Source: Muricomes sp049840515
GTDB taxonomy: Bacteria; Bacillota; Clostridia; Lachnospirales; Lachnospiraceae
Assembly (NCBI GenBank): GCA_049840515.1
Contig: JASGKW010000027.1
Location: 1-64,000 of the forward strand
DNA: 64,000 nt
Reading direction: 5' to 3'
Part shown: piece after piece, positions 10,012 through 19,989 of the stretch
Position numbering within the stretch: position 1 is the stretch's first letter
Layout: each line of letters opens with the position of its first letter
Notes under the pieces: model-generated
What the model was told of the DNA's origin: nothing
What the model saw: only the letters and a program-made list of their open reading frames with translations
The model's database searches: none
Made by a program: the position numbers and the translations under genes

Positions 10012-10581
10012 CTAACGCTCTAGTAATTGTCCTAACATTGCCCGGCCCCTTTTTAGATGGCGCTTTACTGTACTGCAGCTTATATTCATTATCTGAGCAA
10101 TCTCTTCCAGTTTCATATTTTCGTAATACTTCATAATTATGACCTGAGACTCAGCAGGAGGAAGATCCAGAATCTTCTTCATAATATAATTTTGTTCATC
10201 TATTTTAACAATCTGATCTTCCGGATTTTCAACGTCGCTGTGGTGCTTTATACTTTGAGTGATGTTTCCATCGTCGTAATCTGACAGCTCACGGTTATAA
10301 CGTTTTCTTTTTTGCTGCATATTAAAACAGACCCTGAAATTAATTTGATTCAGCCAGGATATAAAAAGTCTGGAATCTTTCAGGGTGTAGAGATTTTTAA
10401 GAGCCAGTATGTATGCTTCCTGCAGGGCGTCCTGTGCCAGATATTCATCTTTTAAATAATTGTATGCAAAACGATATACTTTCTGATATGTGGCTGCATA
10501 CAATTCGGCAAAAGAATCACTGTCGCCGGTTCTGGCATGGCTCACTAAAGTTGATATGTATTTATAATCTAATTCTGCCAT
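10012..10581 (-). CDS. RNA polymerase sigma factor, ECF (sigma-70) family
   Basis: A 189-residue protein with region 2 (FAELYAATYQKVYRFAYNYL, DALQEAYILALKNL) and region 4 with a helix-turn-helix (EEIAQIMNISCSTVKRHLKRG). The length and two-domain layout fit ECF sigma factors. It is the second gene of a minus-strand series leading into the pilus-like operon and is followed at once by a membrane protein gene. It may control this cluster; the target promoters are not identified. Confidence 0.9.
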   Translation of the reverse strand: MAELDYKYISTLVSHARTGDSDSFAELYAATYQKVYRFAYNYLKDEYLAQDALQEAYILALKNLYTLKDSRLFISWLNQINFRVCFNMQQKRKRYNRELSDYDDGNITQSIKHHSDVENPEDQIVKIDEQNYIMKKILDLPPAESQVIIMKYYENMKLEEIAQIMNISCSTVKRHLKRGRAMLGQLLER

Positions 10582-10626
10582 CAGCTCACCTACCTTTTCT
10601 ATAAGAATCGTTGCAGTACTTAAACA

Positions 10627-11313
10627 CTATTTTTTATAAATTCGTCTGTTGGCAAGTGCAATTAAATCATTGATTGTGCTGACTTCATTTCCCTCATGGA
10701 AGGCACGTCCATATTGATAGTCAATGGGATGTGTATCGGAACTGTGATTGTGGGAATCAACCTTGAAGTAGAGACGTTCGAGGAAAGTTTCTAATTTTTT
10801 CTCAGTTCCATCTTCAAATAAAGCAATAAATTTATTTCCGCCGTTTCGCCCTATAAAGCATAAATCTACGGAGGCTGTTCTGAGGATATTAGAAAAATCC
10901 TTGATGAGAGCATTTCCCTCGGTATGCCCGTACAGGCGGTTAATTTCTCCGATATTAGACAGTTCAAACATAATACATCCGATATTTTCGGGCAGGGGCT
11001 GATCCAGGTATTTCTCAATCAGGGCATCACAACTGAAACGGTTGGGGATACCGGAAAGAGGGTCTGAGTGTACAGCAAAATCCAGGTCCCTGTAGTCTCT
11101 CTTGAAAGAAGAAAAAAAGCTAAAATCAATAAACAAAAATAAGAAAGAAACTCCCAGCACTATCCACAGGAGGACACCTATCATCCGAACAGAAGGGTTC
11201 GTTGCAATATAGTGATAAACCTCCTGGTCTGTTATGACTCTGAAAACACAGAGCCCTGTCAGAATAATGTAAATGATTAGTTGTATAGTTTTGAAGATAT
11301 CAAGCTTTTTCAT
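10627..11313 (-). CDS. Membrane GGDEF-domain protein with degenerate active site
   Basis: Start ATG 11313 follows GGGAGG. Two hydrophobic segments (IFKTIQLIIYIILTGLCVF and MIGVLLWIVLGVSFLFLFI) precede a GGDEF-fold domain (SDPLSGIPNRFSCDALI, MFELSNIGEINRLYGHTEG). The signature is GGNKF in place of GG[DE]EF, so catalytic residues for diguanylate cyclase activity are lost and no RxxD inhibitory site is obvious. It may be a structural, GTP-binding or regulatory protein. It is first in the minus-strand series, with a palindromic promoter-like element upstream (11640-11676). Confidence 0.8.
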   Translation of the reverse strand: MKKLDIFKTIQLIIYIILTGLCVFRVITDQEVYHYIATNPSVRMIGVLLWIVLGVSFLFLFIDFSFFSSFKRDYRDLDFAVHSDPLSGIPNRFSCDALIEKYLDQPLPENIGCIMFELSNIGEINRLYGHTEGNALIKDFSNILRTASVDLCFIGRNGGNKFIALFEDGTEKKLETFLERLYFKVDSHNHSSDTHPIDYQYGRAFHEGNEVSTINDLIALANRRIYKK

Positions 11314-11755
11314 AGTGTAGCCCTCCCTGTTCATTAGGACAGAATCCAAAGATAATTCAGCAGCCTTATTTAGATAAGGCAAACTTAGTATAACATACAT
11401 TTTATAAGGAAACTACCATTTTTAACCACGGTTTGAAAGAACCAAATATTATCGGAAAATGGCTGGATTTATGTTAGAAGTATATAAATTAGAACAGGGC
11501 GGAGCTTCATAATTAGTTTAACATGCACATATCATGGAGAGGATATGGCAGGGGGACATAAAGGGATTAAACACCTGTGTGATTCTTTTTTGAAAAAAAG
11601 CACGAAAATGTGACCCTTTTTATATTTTTAATATGTCTTATATTGTATACTTCTTGAATCTCTAACGTTCAAGAAGGCACACTTGGTTGAATCTTAATAA
11701 TTCAGCGAGATTATCTGTTTTGATTATAAAGGAAAGAGGAAAAGGAGAGAGGACT
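11314..11755. other. Divergent intergenic region
   Basis: This gap separates the minus-strand GGDEF gene from the plus-strand surface-protein gene. It is AT-rich. Besides the palindrome at 11651-11676 and the ribosome-binding site before 11756, I see no gene or riboswitch fold I can name. Confidence 0.5.
11640..11676 (-). promoter_or_regulatory. TTGAAC palindromic repeat with promoter geometry (minus strand)
   Basis: The palindrome CTTCTTGAAT-n-GTTCAAGAAG occupies 11651-11676. On the minus strand it gives TTGAAC, a 17-base spacer and TATACA, a plausible -35/-10 pair reading toward the GGDEF gene. It belongs to the family also seen at 20183, 49008, 49181, 52205 and 63369. Confidence 0.5.
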
Positions 11756-14700
11756 ATGAAGAAGAATTTTAAACGCTGGCTGGCTCTTCTCTTAGCAGTC
11801 ATTATGGTAGCCACAAGCGCTGTGTATTCATCTAACACATCCTTGAAAGCTACTAATGAGGATACAGTTGGGCAGGAAGATGTACAGGCTGAACCTCAGA
11901 CTGCTGACGAGGGGGCCGGGCAGGCAGATGTACAGCAGAATGATTCGGATGCAGGGACCCAGGCGGCTGGTGAGACCGAATCAACAGCGGATTCAAACGG
12001 AACACAGGAGATTGTGCTGGATGCACAGTCTGAGGATGCAGGAGGTGTTGTTTCAGATTCTGCTGAACAGGCAAAAGAAACTCCATCTGAAACTGCGGAA
12101 CAGAAATATAATGTAGTATTCCACAGCTCAGCGGCAGAGGGTGGTTCCATCAAAACATGGATTGATGGAGATGAAGGAAAAGACGTTACATATAGCAGTG
12201 GAGGAACACAGATAGAAGGCATTGCAGAGGGCGCTCTGTTAAATGCAGCAATAACTGTCAATGAGAAATATACGGTTGATAAGGTTGCGGACCAGAATGG
12301 CAATATCATTGCTCCTGTATCTGTGAATGGAAATGTGTTCTCCTATCAGATAACAATTTCTGAGAATAAGGAAATTACTGTTTCTTATAAAGAAGTTCCT
12401 CAGGAAAGTCACGACAGTGTATCTCCTGATACGGGTACAACATCAAAAGATAAGGACACAAAAATCACGAAAGGTGTCATCGGAGACAAGGCAGCCGGCG
12501 CTGAAGATGAATTGACTTATACTTTATCAGTTGAATTTGTCTATGAAAAAGGCGGCAGAGTTCAGCCTACAGTTCGTATGCAGTATAATCCGGGGGAATC
12601 TTATGAAGTTCAAATTCCTGCCAAAGATGGATATACCACATATGTGGACGGCCAGCCGGCGTCTGGTTCTATAAGCGGTACGATTGATGCAGATAAGCTG
12701 ATACAAGTAGTTTATATTCCAGCCAGCGTTGGTTATACGGTGACACATCGGATGGAACAGCTTGATGGCAGTTATATAGAAGAGAAAGAAAGCAAGAGTG
12801 GTTTTGTAGGTGATATGACTCAGGCAGCGGCGAGAAGTATCACAGGGTACAAGGCATCTGACGTAGAAAATGTGGAGATAGGAACTGCACAGAACATTGA
12901 TATTGTAATTACCTATCAGTTAAATGAATATGTGGTAAGGTTTAATACAAATGGTGGCAGTTATGTTCCTACACAGTATGTGAAGCACGGTGCTGTGATT
13001 AATTTAAATCAGTCAGGAATCCCGGCAAGAATAGGGTATGATTTCAGTAAATGGTATGCGGACGCTGATCTTAAAACTCCAGTATCCGGGCAGAGGACCA
13101 TTACAGGAGATACTACATATTATGCCGGATGGACAGCAAAGACAGCCAGCTACACAATTGCATACTGGAAAGAATCATTAACTGAGGGTATATATGATTA
13201 TGCCGAGTCCGTGACAAAGACAGCAACTGTTGGAAATAAGGTAAATGGAAGCGGTGATAAGTCTTACGATTATTTCCATTACAGCAAGGCAGACCAGAAG
13301 GTGGAGGTTAAACCAGACGGTTCAACAATAGTCAATGTTTACTATGACCGCAATGTCTACACTCTTAAATTTAACTTAAATAATAAAAATGTGACCCTTA
13401 AGATGGGGGGAACAAATTATAAGAACTCAGACTATACATTTACAGCGAAAATAGGGGAGGATATATCTGCAAAGTGGCCTTTAGGAAATAATATTACGGG
13501 AAATACCACTCCTTTTTATGGCTGGGAGAGAAGCGGCAGCAGCACCCTGTTTGTATCTAAGCGAATCTATGTGACAGAGGATATGCTGCAAAGCAAAGAC
13601 GATGGAAGCACTACAACTTATAAAGCGAACTATCAGCAGGGAAACACCGTAGAGCTTCACTACATGCTTCAAAATGCAAATGATAATGATTACACGGATT
13701 CTCCGCTGTACAGACAGTCTGCAGTTACGAGCGGCAATTTTAGTGCAAAAGCTATAGACGGTTTTACAAATACCAAGACTGAGACGAAGACGCAAAATAA
13801 AGTAACACATTATTATTTCTATTATGACAGAAGCAGCTACAAATTGACATTCAATAATTATAATAAGATAGATAAGACCTTATCCTTGAGATTTGAACAG
13901 TCTATCGGAACGGCGAATTATACCCCGGCGCGCCCTGATGTATTAAATTCATATTATGAGTTTGCTGGATGGTATACAACTCCAGAATGTCTGCCCGGCA
14001 GTGAATTTGTTTTTGAAAACGCAGTTATGCCGAAGAATAATCTGGTTCTGTATGCAAAATGGGAGGCACCGGTACGAACAGTAACATTTTCAACCGACGA
14101 AGGTACAGCGATTGCATCTCAGGAGATAAAAGCGGGAGATACGGCGACGCAGCCTGAGGACCCGGAGAAGGACGGATATGTATTTGAGGGCTGGTATATT
14201 TCCAAGGAATACAATAATCGTTTTGATTTTGCACAGCCAATAGAGAAGGATATCGTTATATATGCAAAATGGAAACAGATTACAAATACGACCTACACAA
14301 TTAAGTATTTAAATAAAGCGGATAATACAGAAGTCCACTCTTCGATTACGAAAAACGGAAAAGTTGGAACCACAGTTTATGTTTATCCAATAGCTCATGA
14401 GACACTGGTGCCTACATCAGGAAGTGAGTCACTGAAGCTGAGCGCGGACAGCAGTAAAAATGTTATTACATTTTATTATTCAGCTCCTTCAGATATATAC
14501 TACAAAGTACAATATCTTGAGGCAGGGACTGACAAGGTTTTGAAGGATGCTTTCGTTCAGAAGGTAAGCCTGACCCGCGTCATCGTGACAGCACCTGACA
14601 TTGAAGGATATGAGCCGGAGAATGTAAAGGCAACCCTAGATTTGGCGTATGAGACAACGGAAGAGGGCATTGAAAGCAATGTAATAACTTTCTACTATAT

Positions 14701-17700
14701 ACCAATTACATCTACAATTACCTCCAGTGCAGTTCACGGCCTGATTACTCCATCCGGGGATACAAAGGTAGGGTGGAAGAAAGATATAACCTATACTTAT
14801 CAGGCGCATGTGGGATATGTATTAAGCAGTGTAGTTGTCGACGGCATTGATGTTACTGAGAGTAATCCAGACAGTTACACATTCAAGAAAGTAACGTCAA
14901 AGCACAGCATTGTAGTAAGTTATACTGCGGTACAGTCAAGCTATAAGGTAGAACATTATCTGCAAAATGCTGCAGGGGATGGCTACACTTTAAGTGATAC
15001 CGATGCTATGACTGGTTTAACAGACAGTGAAGTTACTGCGGCAGAAAAGAACTATCCTGGATTCACATTTGACAAAGATGCGGCTGGAACAGTTCTTACA
15101 GGTAACATTGCAGGGGACGGAAGTCTTGTATTGAAACTGTATTACACAAGAAATGAGCATAAGGTAACCTATAAATATGCCGGGGATGTGCCGGAGAGCG
15201 CAGACGTACTGCCCGCAGATGCACTGTATAAGTTTGGAGCAAGTGTAACTGTAGCGGATACAGTTACAGTTCCGGGATATACATTTACCTGGGATAAGTC
15301 AGGCACATTTGAAATGCCAGATGAAGATGTTACTATTACAGGAACATTTAAAGCGAATGCGGATACAGAGTATAAGGTTCAGTATTATCAGCAGAATCTG
15401 GAAGATGATAATTACACATTGGCTGAAACTGATACACGTACAGGAACTACCGGACAGACGGCAGCCGCGGAAGAAAAGTCATATGAAGGTTTTGCTCTTG
15501 ATAAGACCGTTGAGGGAACCAATGCCAGCGGCATTATTGCAGGAGACGGAAGTCTTGTATTAAAGCTCTATTATACTAGAAATCAATATGAGGTGAAGTA
15601 TAGCTATGTGGGCCAGGTTCCGGCGGGTGCCAGTGAACTGCCAGCCGCGCAGAAATATAAATATGGTGCAAATGTAACTGTAGCCGATGATGCTGCAGCA
15701 CCAGGCTACAACTTCAGCGGATGGAGCATTCAGTCTGAAAGCTTTCATATGCCGGCAGAGAATGTATTTATTCAAGGTCAGTTTACAGCAGGTTTAATCC
15801 AGTATACTGTGATTCACTATCAGGAGAATTTAGGGGGCACAGGTTATACAGAGTCAGACAGAGAATCTATGACAGGAACTACTGATACAAAAGCCATTGC
15901 ATTGCCCAAATCATATGAAGGATTCAAATGGAATCCGGAAGTACAGGGGACAAAGGCAGCAGGAATCATTACAGCAGACGGAAAACTTGAATTGAGACTT
16001 TATTATACAAGACAAGGATATACGGTAACTTATCAGTATACAGGAGAGGCACCGGCAGGTGCGAGTGATATTCCTGCAGTAAAAGAATATAAATTTGGTT
16101 CACCTGTAACAGTGGCAGAACCGGCAGCGGCACCAGGCTACACATTTAGTGGATGGAGCAGCACAAACTTTAATATGCCGGCAGAAAATGTAGTGATTAC
16201 AGGAAGCTTTACAGCAAATGAAAATACGGGATATAAAGTAGAGCATTATCTGCAAAATCTGTCAGGGGACGAGTACAGTCTGGAAGAGACAGAGAATTTC
16301 ACCGGAACTACTGATGCGGAAGTAACAGCAGGTCCGAAGAGTTATCCAGGATTTACATTTGACGGGAATATACCTACAGGTAAAATAGCAGGCAATGGAG
16401 GCCTTGTGTTAAAGCTGTATTACACAAGAAACAGCTATCAGGTAAATTACAGTTATCTGGGAACAGTGCCGGAGGGAGCAAGTGAGTTACCGGAATCAGC
16501 AAGCTATAAATATGGCGAGTCTGTAACGATAGCACAGCCGGCAAATGCGCCAGGTTATACATTTAGCGGCTGGAGTCAGTCAAACTTTACGATGCCGGCG
16601 GCAAATGTGGAAATCACAGGAAGCTTTACAGCAAATGGAGATACTGAATATAAGGTAGAGCATTATCTGCAAAATCTGTCAGGGGATGGGTACAGCCTGA
16701 AAGACACCGAGAATCTCAAGGGCACAACTGGCACAGAGGTGGCAGCAAGCGCAAAAGACTACCCAGGATTTACATTTGATGGAAATATAGCTTCAGGCAA
16801 GGTTGCAGGAGATGGAAGTCTTGTATTGAAGTTATACTACACAAGAAACAGTTATCAGGTAAGCTATGAGTATGACGGTGATGTTCCGGAGGGAGCAAGC
16901 GGTCTGCCGGCTTCAGCATCTTACAAGTATGGTGCGGAGGTAAAAGTAGCGGAGAAAGCTGCGGCATCCGGGTACACATTTAATGGCTGGAACAGAGATG
17001 ATTTCGAGATGCCGGCAGAAAATGTGATAATCAAAGGCAGCTTCGCTGCAAATGGAGATACAAAATATAAGGTGGAGCACTATTTGGAGAATCTAGAGGG
17101 AAATGGATATAATCTGGACAAAACAGAAGAACTCACCGGAGAGACAGGTGCAGCAGTTACAGCGGTTCCTGGTGTATATGAAGGGTTCAAATATAGTGAA
17201 TCCGTGACAGGAAATCAGGCAGGCGGAAATATCAAAGGAGATGGAAGCCTTACCCTGAAACTCTACTATACAAGAAACAGCTACAATGTAGTTTACAAGT
17301 ACAGTGACACAACCGTACCCAACGGGGCAAGTGAACTGCCGACAGCAGCGTCTTACAAGTACGGGGCTATAGTAGAAATAGCAGATGCGGCAACAGCACC
17401 TGGCTATACATTCAGCGGCTGGAGCAGGGCAGATGACTTTGAGATGCCGGCAGCGGATGTGGAGATTACAGGAAGCTTTACAGCAAATGAAGATACGGGA
17501 TATAAGGTAGAACATTATCTGCAAAATCTTGCAGGAAATGGATATGATCTCGCAAAGACAGATAAACTGGAAGGCATAACGGACACAGTTGCCACAGCTA
17601 TAGCATCTGATGAATTTGAAGGATTTACTTTTAATAATCAGGAAGAGCAAAATATTTTAAGCGGTGTGATTACTGGTGACGGCAGCCTGACATTGAAGCT

Positions 17701-19663
17701 GTATTACACAAGAAACAGTTACGATGTAACATACAGCTACACTGGAACAGTACCAGATGGAGCCAGCACATTGCCTCAGTCAGCATCCTATAAGAACGGT
17801 GCAGACGTTGCAGTGGCAGCCCAAGCAACAGCACCTGGCTATACATTCAGCGGCTGGAGTCAGTCAGACTTTACAATGCCGGCACAAAATGTAGAGATTA
17901 GCGGAAGCTTTACAGCAAACAAAACAACACCGTACAAGGTAGAGTATTACCTGCAGAATCTTGCAGGAAATGGATATGACCTGGATGAGACAAAAGAGCT
18001 TACCGGAGAGACAGATACAGTAGTCACAGCGGCGGAAAAGAGCTACACAGGATTTACATTTGACAGCACTGTGGAAGGAACAGTTCTTTCAGATAAGATT
18101 GCAGGGGACGGAAGTCTTGTATTAAAACTGTATTACACAAGAAACAGTTATCAGGTGAGCTACAGTTATCTGGGAACAGTGCCGGACGGAGCAAGCGGAT
18201 TACCGTCACCGGCAAGTCATAAGTTTGGCGAGCCTGTAACAGTAGCAGGACCGGCGGCAGCGTCTGGCTACACATTCAGCGGCTGGAACAGAGAGAACTT
18301 CACAATGCCGGCACAAAATGTAGAGATTAGCGGAAGCTTTACAGCAAACGGTGACACCAGATATACAGTAGAGCATTATCTGCAGAATCTCACAGGAGAC
18401 GGATATGCTCTGGATACAACAGAGCAGTTCACAGGAGAGACCGGTACAGCAGTTACAGCAGTTCCGAAGGTATATGAAGGTTTCACATATGATAAGATGG
18501 CGGAGGGAACTCTTGCAGAAGGAAATATTGCAGGGGATGGAAGCCTCACATTGAAACTCTACTATACAAGAAACAGCTATAACGTAACATATAACTACAC
18601 CGGAACAATACCGGGTGGCGCAAGCGCATTGCCGGAAACCGCATCCTACCGATACGGTGAAGATGTCGCAGTGGCAGCCCCGGCGGCGGCACCTGGTTAT
18701 ACGTTCAGCGGCTGGAGCAGTTCAGACTTTACCATGCCAGCAGAGAATGTAGTTATCACAGGAAGCTTTGCAGCGAATGAGGCAACATCATACAAGGTAG
18801 AGCATTATCTGCAAAATCCAGCAGGAAATGGATATGACCTTGCAAGAACAGATGAACTCAACGGTGTGACTGATTCAGTTGTAACAGCCACAGCGGGCAC
18901 CTTTGAAGGTTTCTCATACGATGGAACCATAGCTGGAACCCTGAGAAGCGGTACAATTACAGCAGATGGAAACCTGGTATTGAAGCTGTATTATATAAGA
19001 AACAGTTATAATATAACAATCCATTATGTATACAGCGGTACACTGGCAGCAGCGGCACCTGACTATACAGGAAAATATTTGTATCAGGAGCAGTTTACAG
19101 TACCGTCACCGGAAATTACCGGATACACAAGGGATTATGCATCCATCAGCAGCGGCGAGAAAGGTATGCCGGCAGGAAATTTAGAGTTTACAGTAACTTA
19201 TACTGCAACTCTGGTGCCGCCAGTTATACCTGTACCGCCGGTAACACCTACAACGCCAACAACACCGGTACCTCCGGTGACACCTACAGCACCAGTTATC
19301 CCGGCTGCTCCGGCAGCACCTGCTGTAGTACCGGTGACAGTCACAGCGGTAACTCCGGGAGCGCCTGCAGTAACAATTCCACAGACGCAGATACCGGCAG
19401 GGGAAATAAATGCTGAGGTAACCCAGGGTGAAAACGGTGACTATGAGTTGACACCAATAGCAGATACAGAGACACCATTGGCAAATACGGACCTCGATGA
19501 CCACGCTTGCTGTATACTTCATTTCTTACTGATGCTGCTTGCATTACTTGTATTAATACTTTACACAAAGGATATGAAGAAGAGGCAGGCAAGAATCTTT
19601 GAACTAAGAGAAGAGCTGGAGCTTAAAAAAGCAAAAGGCAGCTTAGGCGGAGAGGAAAAGTAA
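11756..19663 (+). CDS. Giant InlB-repeat/MucBP-like surface protein with C-terminal membrane anchor
   Basis: About 2,635 residues with no frame break. ATG 11756 follows AAGGAGAGAGG and begins a signal peptide (MKKNFKRWLALLLAVIMVAT). An acidic, Thr/Gln-rich region (to ~residue 120) follows, then beta domains. InlB-type (Listeria-Bacteroides) repeats are visible near residues 391-460 (VRFNTNGGSYVPTQYVKHG) and 771-840, mixed with MucBP-like units. From ~1,062 come ten tandem ~142-residue units (see repeat entry). A Pro/Thr/Val-rich linker (~2,486-2,548) leads to TPLANTDLDDHACCILHF, a hydrophobic helix and a basic tail (KDMKKRQ). There is no LPXTG. It is probably a cell-surface adhesin or matrix protein. 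Two small membrane genes and a signal peptidase gene follow. Confidence 0.88.
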   Translation: MKKNFKRWLALLLAVIMVATSAVYSSNTSLKATNEDTVGQEDVQAEPQTADEGAGQADVQQNDSDAGTQAAGETESTADSNGTQEIVLDAQSEDAGGVVSDSAEQAKETPSETAEQKYNVVFHSSAAEGGSIKTWIDGDEGKDVTYSSGGTQIEGIAEGALLNAAITVNEKYTVDKVADQNGNIIAPVSVNGNVFSYQITISENKEITVSYKEVPQESHDSVSPDTGTTSKDKDTKITKGVIGDKAAGAEDELTYTLSVEFVYEKGGRVQPTVRMQYNPGESYEVQIPAKDGYTTYVDGQPASGSISGTIDADKLIQVVYIPASVGYTVTHRMEQLDGSYIEEKESKSGFVGDMTQAAARSITGYKASDVENVEIGTAQNIDIVITYQLNEYVVRFNTNGGSYVPTQYVKHGAVINLNQSGIPARIGYDFSKWYADADLKTPVSGQRTITGDTTYYAGWTAKTASYTIAYWKESLTEGIYDYAESVTKTATVGNKVNGSGDKSYDYFHYSKADQKVEVKPDGSTIVNVYYDRNVYTLKFNLNNKNVTLKMGGTNYKNSDYTFTAKIGEDISAKWPLGNNITGNTTPFYGWERSGSSTLFVSKRIYVTEDMLQSKDDGSTTTYKANYQQGNTVELHYMLQNANDNDYTDSPLYRQSAVTSGNFSAKAIDGFTNTKTETKTQNKVTHYYFYYDRSSYKLTFNNYNKIDKTLSLRFEQSIGTANYTPARPDVLNSYYEFAGWYTTPECLPGSEFVFENAVMPKNNLVLYAKWEAPVRTVTFSTDEGTAIASQEIKAGDTATQPEDPEKDGYVFEGWYISKEYNNRFDFAQPIEKDIVIYAKWKQITNTTYTIKYLNKADNTEVHSSITKNGKVGTTVYVYPIAHETLVPTSGSESLKLSADSSKNVITFYYSAPSDIYYKVQYLEAGTDKVLKDAFVQKVSLTRVIVTAPDIEGYEPENVKATLDLAYETTEEGIESNVITFYYIPITSTITSSAVHGLITPSGDTKVGWKKDITYTYQAHVGYVLSSVVVDGIDVTESNPDSYTFKKVTSKHSIVVSYTAVQSSYKVEHYLQNAAGDGYTLSDTDAMTGLTDSEVTAAEKNYPGFTFDKDAAGTVLTGNIAGDGSLVLKLYYTRNEHKVTYKYAGDVPESADVLPADALYKFGASVTVADTVTVPGYTFTWDKSGTFEMPDEDVTITGTFKANADTEYKVQYYQQNLEDDNYTLAETDTRTGTTGQTAAAEEKSYEGFALDKTVEGTNASGIIAGDGSLVLKLYYTRNQYEVKYSYVGQVPAGASELPAAQKYKYGANVTVADDAAAPGYNFSGWSIQSESFHMPAENVFIQGQFTAGLIQYTVIHYQENLGGTGYTESDRESMTGTTDTKAIALPKSYEGFKWNPEVQGTKAAGIITADGKLELRLYYTRQGYTVTYQYTGEAPAGASDIPAVKEYKFGSPVTVAEPAAAPGYTFSGWSSTNFNMPAENVVITGSFTANENTGYKVEHYLQNLSGDEYSLEETENFTGTTDAEVTAGPKSYPGFTFDGNIPTGKIAGNGGLVLKLYYTRNSYQVNYSYLGTVPEGASELPESASYKYGESVTIAQPANAPGYTFSGWSQSNFTMPAANVEITGSFTANGDTEYKVEHYLQNLSGDGYSLKDTENLKGTTGTEVAASAKDYPGFTFDGNIASGKVAGDGSLVLKLYYTRNSYQVSYEYDGDVPEGASGLPASASYKYGAEVKVAEKAAASGYTFNGWNRDDFEMPAENVIIKGSFAANGDTKYKVEHYLENLEGNGYNLDKTEELTGETGAAVTAVPGVYEGFKYSESVTGNQAGGNIKGDGSLTLKLYYTRNSYNVVYKYSDTTVPNGASELPTAASYKYGAIVEIADAATAPGYTFSGWSRADDFEMPAADVEITGSFTANEDTGYKVEHYLQNLAGNGYDLAKTDKLEGITDTVATAIASDEFEGFTFNNQEEQNILSGVITGDGSLTLKLYYTRNSYDVTYSYTGTVPDGASTLPQSASYKNGADVAVAAQATAPGYTFSGWSQSDFTMPAQNVEISGSFTANKTTPYKVEYYLQNLAGNGYDLDETKELTGETDTVVTAAEKSYTGFTFDSTVEGTVLSDKIAGDGSLVLKLYYTRNSYQVSYSYLGTVPDGASGLPSPASHKFGEPVTVAGPAAASGYTFSGWNRENFTMPAQNVEISGSFTANGDTRYTVEHYLQNLTGDGYALDTTEQFTGETGTAVTAVPKVYEGFTYDKMAEGTLAEGNIAGDGSLTLKLYYTRNSYNVTYNYTGTIPGGASALPETASYRYGEDVAVAAPAAAPGYTFSGWSSSDFTMPAENVVITGSFAANEATSYKVEHYLQNPAGNGYDLARTDELNGVTDSVVTATAGTFEGFSYDGTIAGTLRSGTITADGNLVLKLYYIRNSYNITIHYVYSGTLAAAAPDYTGKYLYQEQFTVPSPEITGYTRDYASISSGEKGMPAGNLEFTVTYTATLVPPVIPVPPVTPTTPTTPVPPVTPTAPVIPAAPAAPAVVPVTVTAVTPGAPAVTIPQTQIPAGEINAEVTQGENGDYELTPIADTETPLANTDLDDHACCILHFLLMLLALLVLILYTKDMKKRQARIFELREELELKKAKGSLGGEEK
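14941..19020 (+). repeat. Ten tandem ~428-bp coding repeats in the surface protein
   Basis: Units begin at about 14941, 15370, 15801, 16229, 16648, 17066, 17500, 17931, 18357 and 18789, each opening with a variant of YKVEHYLQN. Within a unit the order is YKVEHYLQN, PGFTFD, GDGSLVLKLYYTRNSY, VPxGASxLP, PGYTFSGW and MPAxNVxITGSF. The tenth unit has only the first half intact. Copies differ by point changes, and several share long identical DNA stretches, so unit number could vary by recombination between strains. Confidence 0.9.
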
Positions 19664-19712
19664 GCTGGCGCTGAATTAACAAAGCGTGCAAGAATGGGAA
19701 GAAGGAGACGAT

Positions 19713-19925
19713 ATGTTGTATAATTTATATCAATTCGTACACAACAGCTTAGGATTATGCTTTTGGGATATACCGGCGCTTCTGGTGGGGGTTATTATGA
19801 TAGTTGTATATGCAGTACACAGGAATAATCAGAAGAAGCGTGAAAAAAACTTTGAGGATGAGCTGGAAGAGAAAAAGAAAGCAATCAAAGAAGGTATGAT
19901 AGCCGGAGGGGCTGTAAAGGCATAA
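19713..19925 (+). CDS. Small one-helix membrane protein, WDIPAL family, copy 1
   Basis: ATG 19713 follows GAAGGAGACGAT; the product has 70 residues. A short N-terminal part (MLYNLYQFVHNSLGLCF) leads to WDIPALLVGVIMIVVYAVH, a membrane helix, and a charged C-terminal coiled-coil-like tail (KKREKNFEDELEEKKKAIKE). The next gene encodes a relative sharing the motif C-x-WDIPAL and the tail pattern. It begins 50 bases after the giant surface protein gene and is probably cotranscribed. I do not recognise a named family; a role in export or anchoring of the surface protein is inferred. Confidence 0.7.
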   Translation: MLYNLYQFVHNSLGLCFWDIPALLVGVIMIVVYAVHRNNQKKREKNFEDELEEKKKAIKEGMIAGGAVKA

Positions 19926-19989
19926 CAACAACTGATGCTGCCGGGCATTTCCGGCAGCAGGCAGTATATAATGAAAAGGAGGAATCAGT

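Noticed and set aside
10012..10581. Flagellar or sporulation sigma factor
   Set aside because: Only regions 2 and 4 of ECF type are present, and there are no motility or sporulation-sigma neighbours.
19181..19522. Minus-strand Arg/Cys/Tyr-rich ORF opposite the surface protein linker
   Set aside because: A by-product of the Pro/Thr/Val codons on the plus strand; no domain and no start signal.
19480..19600. LPXTG sortase signal at the end of the giant protein
   Set aside because: The motif is TPLANTD, not LPXTG, and lies before a dicysteine-containing helix with a long tail; not claimed as a sortase site.
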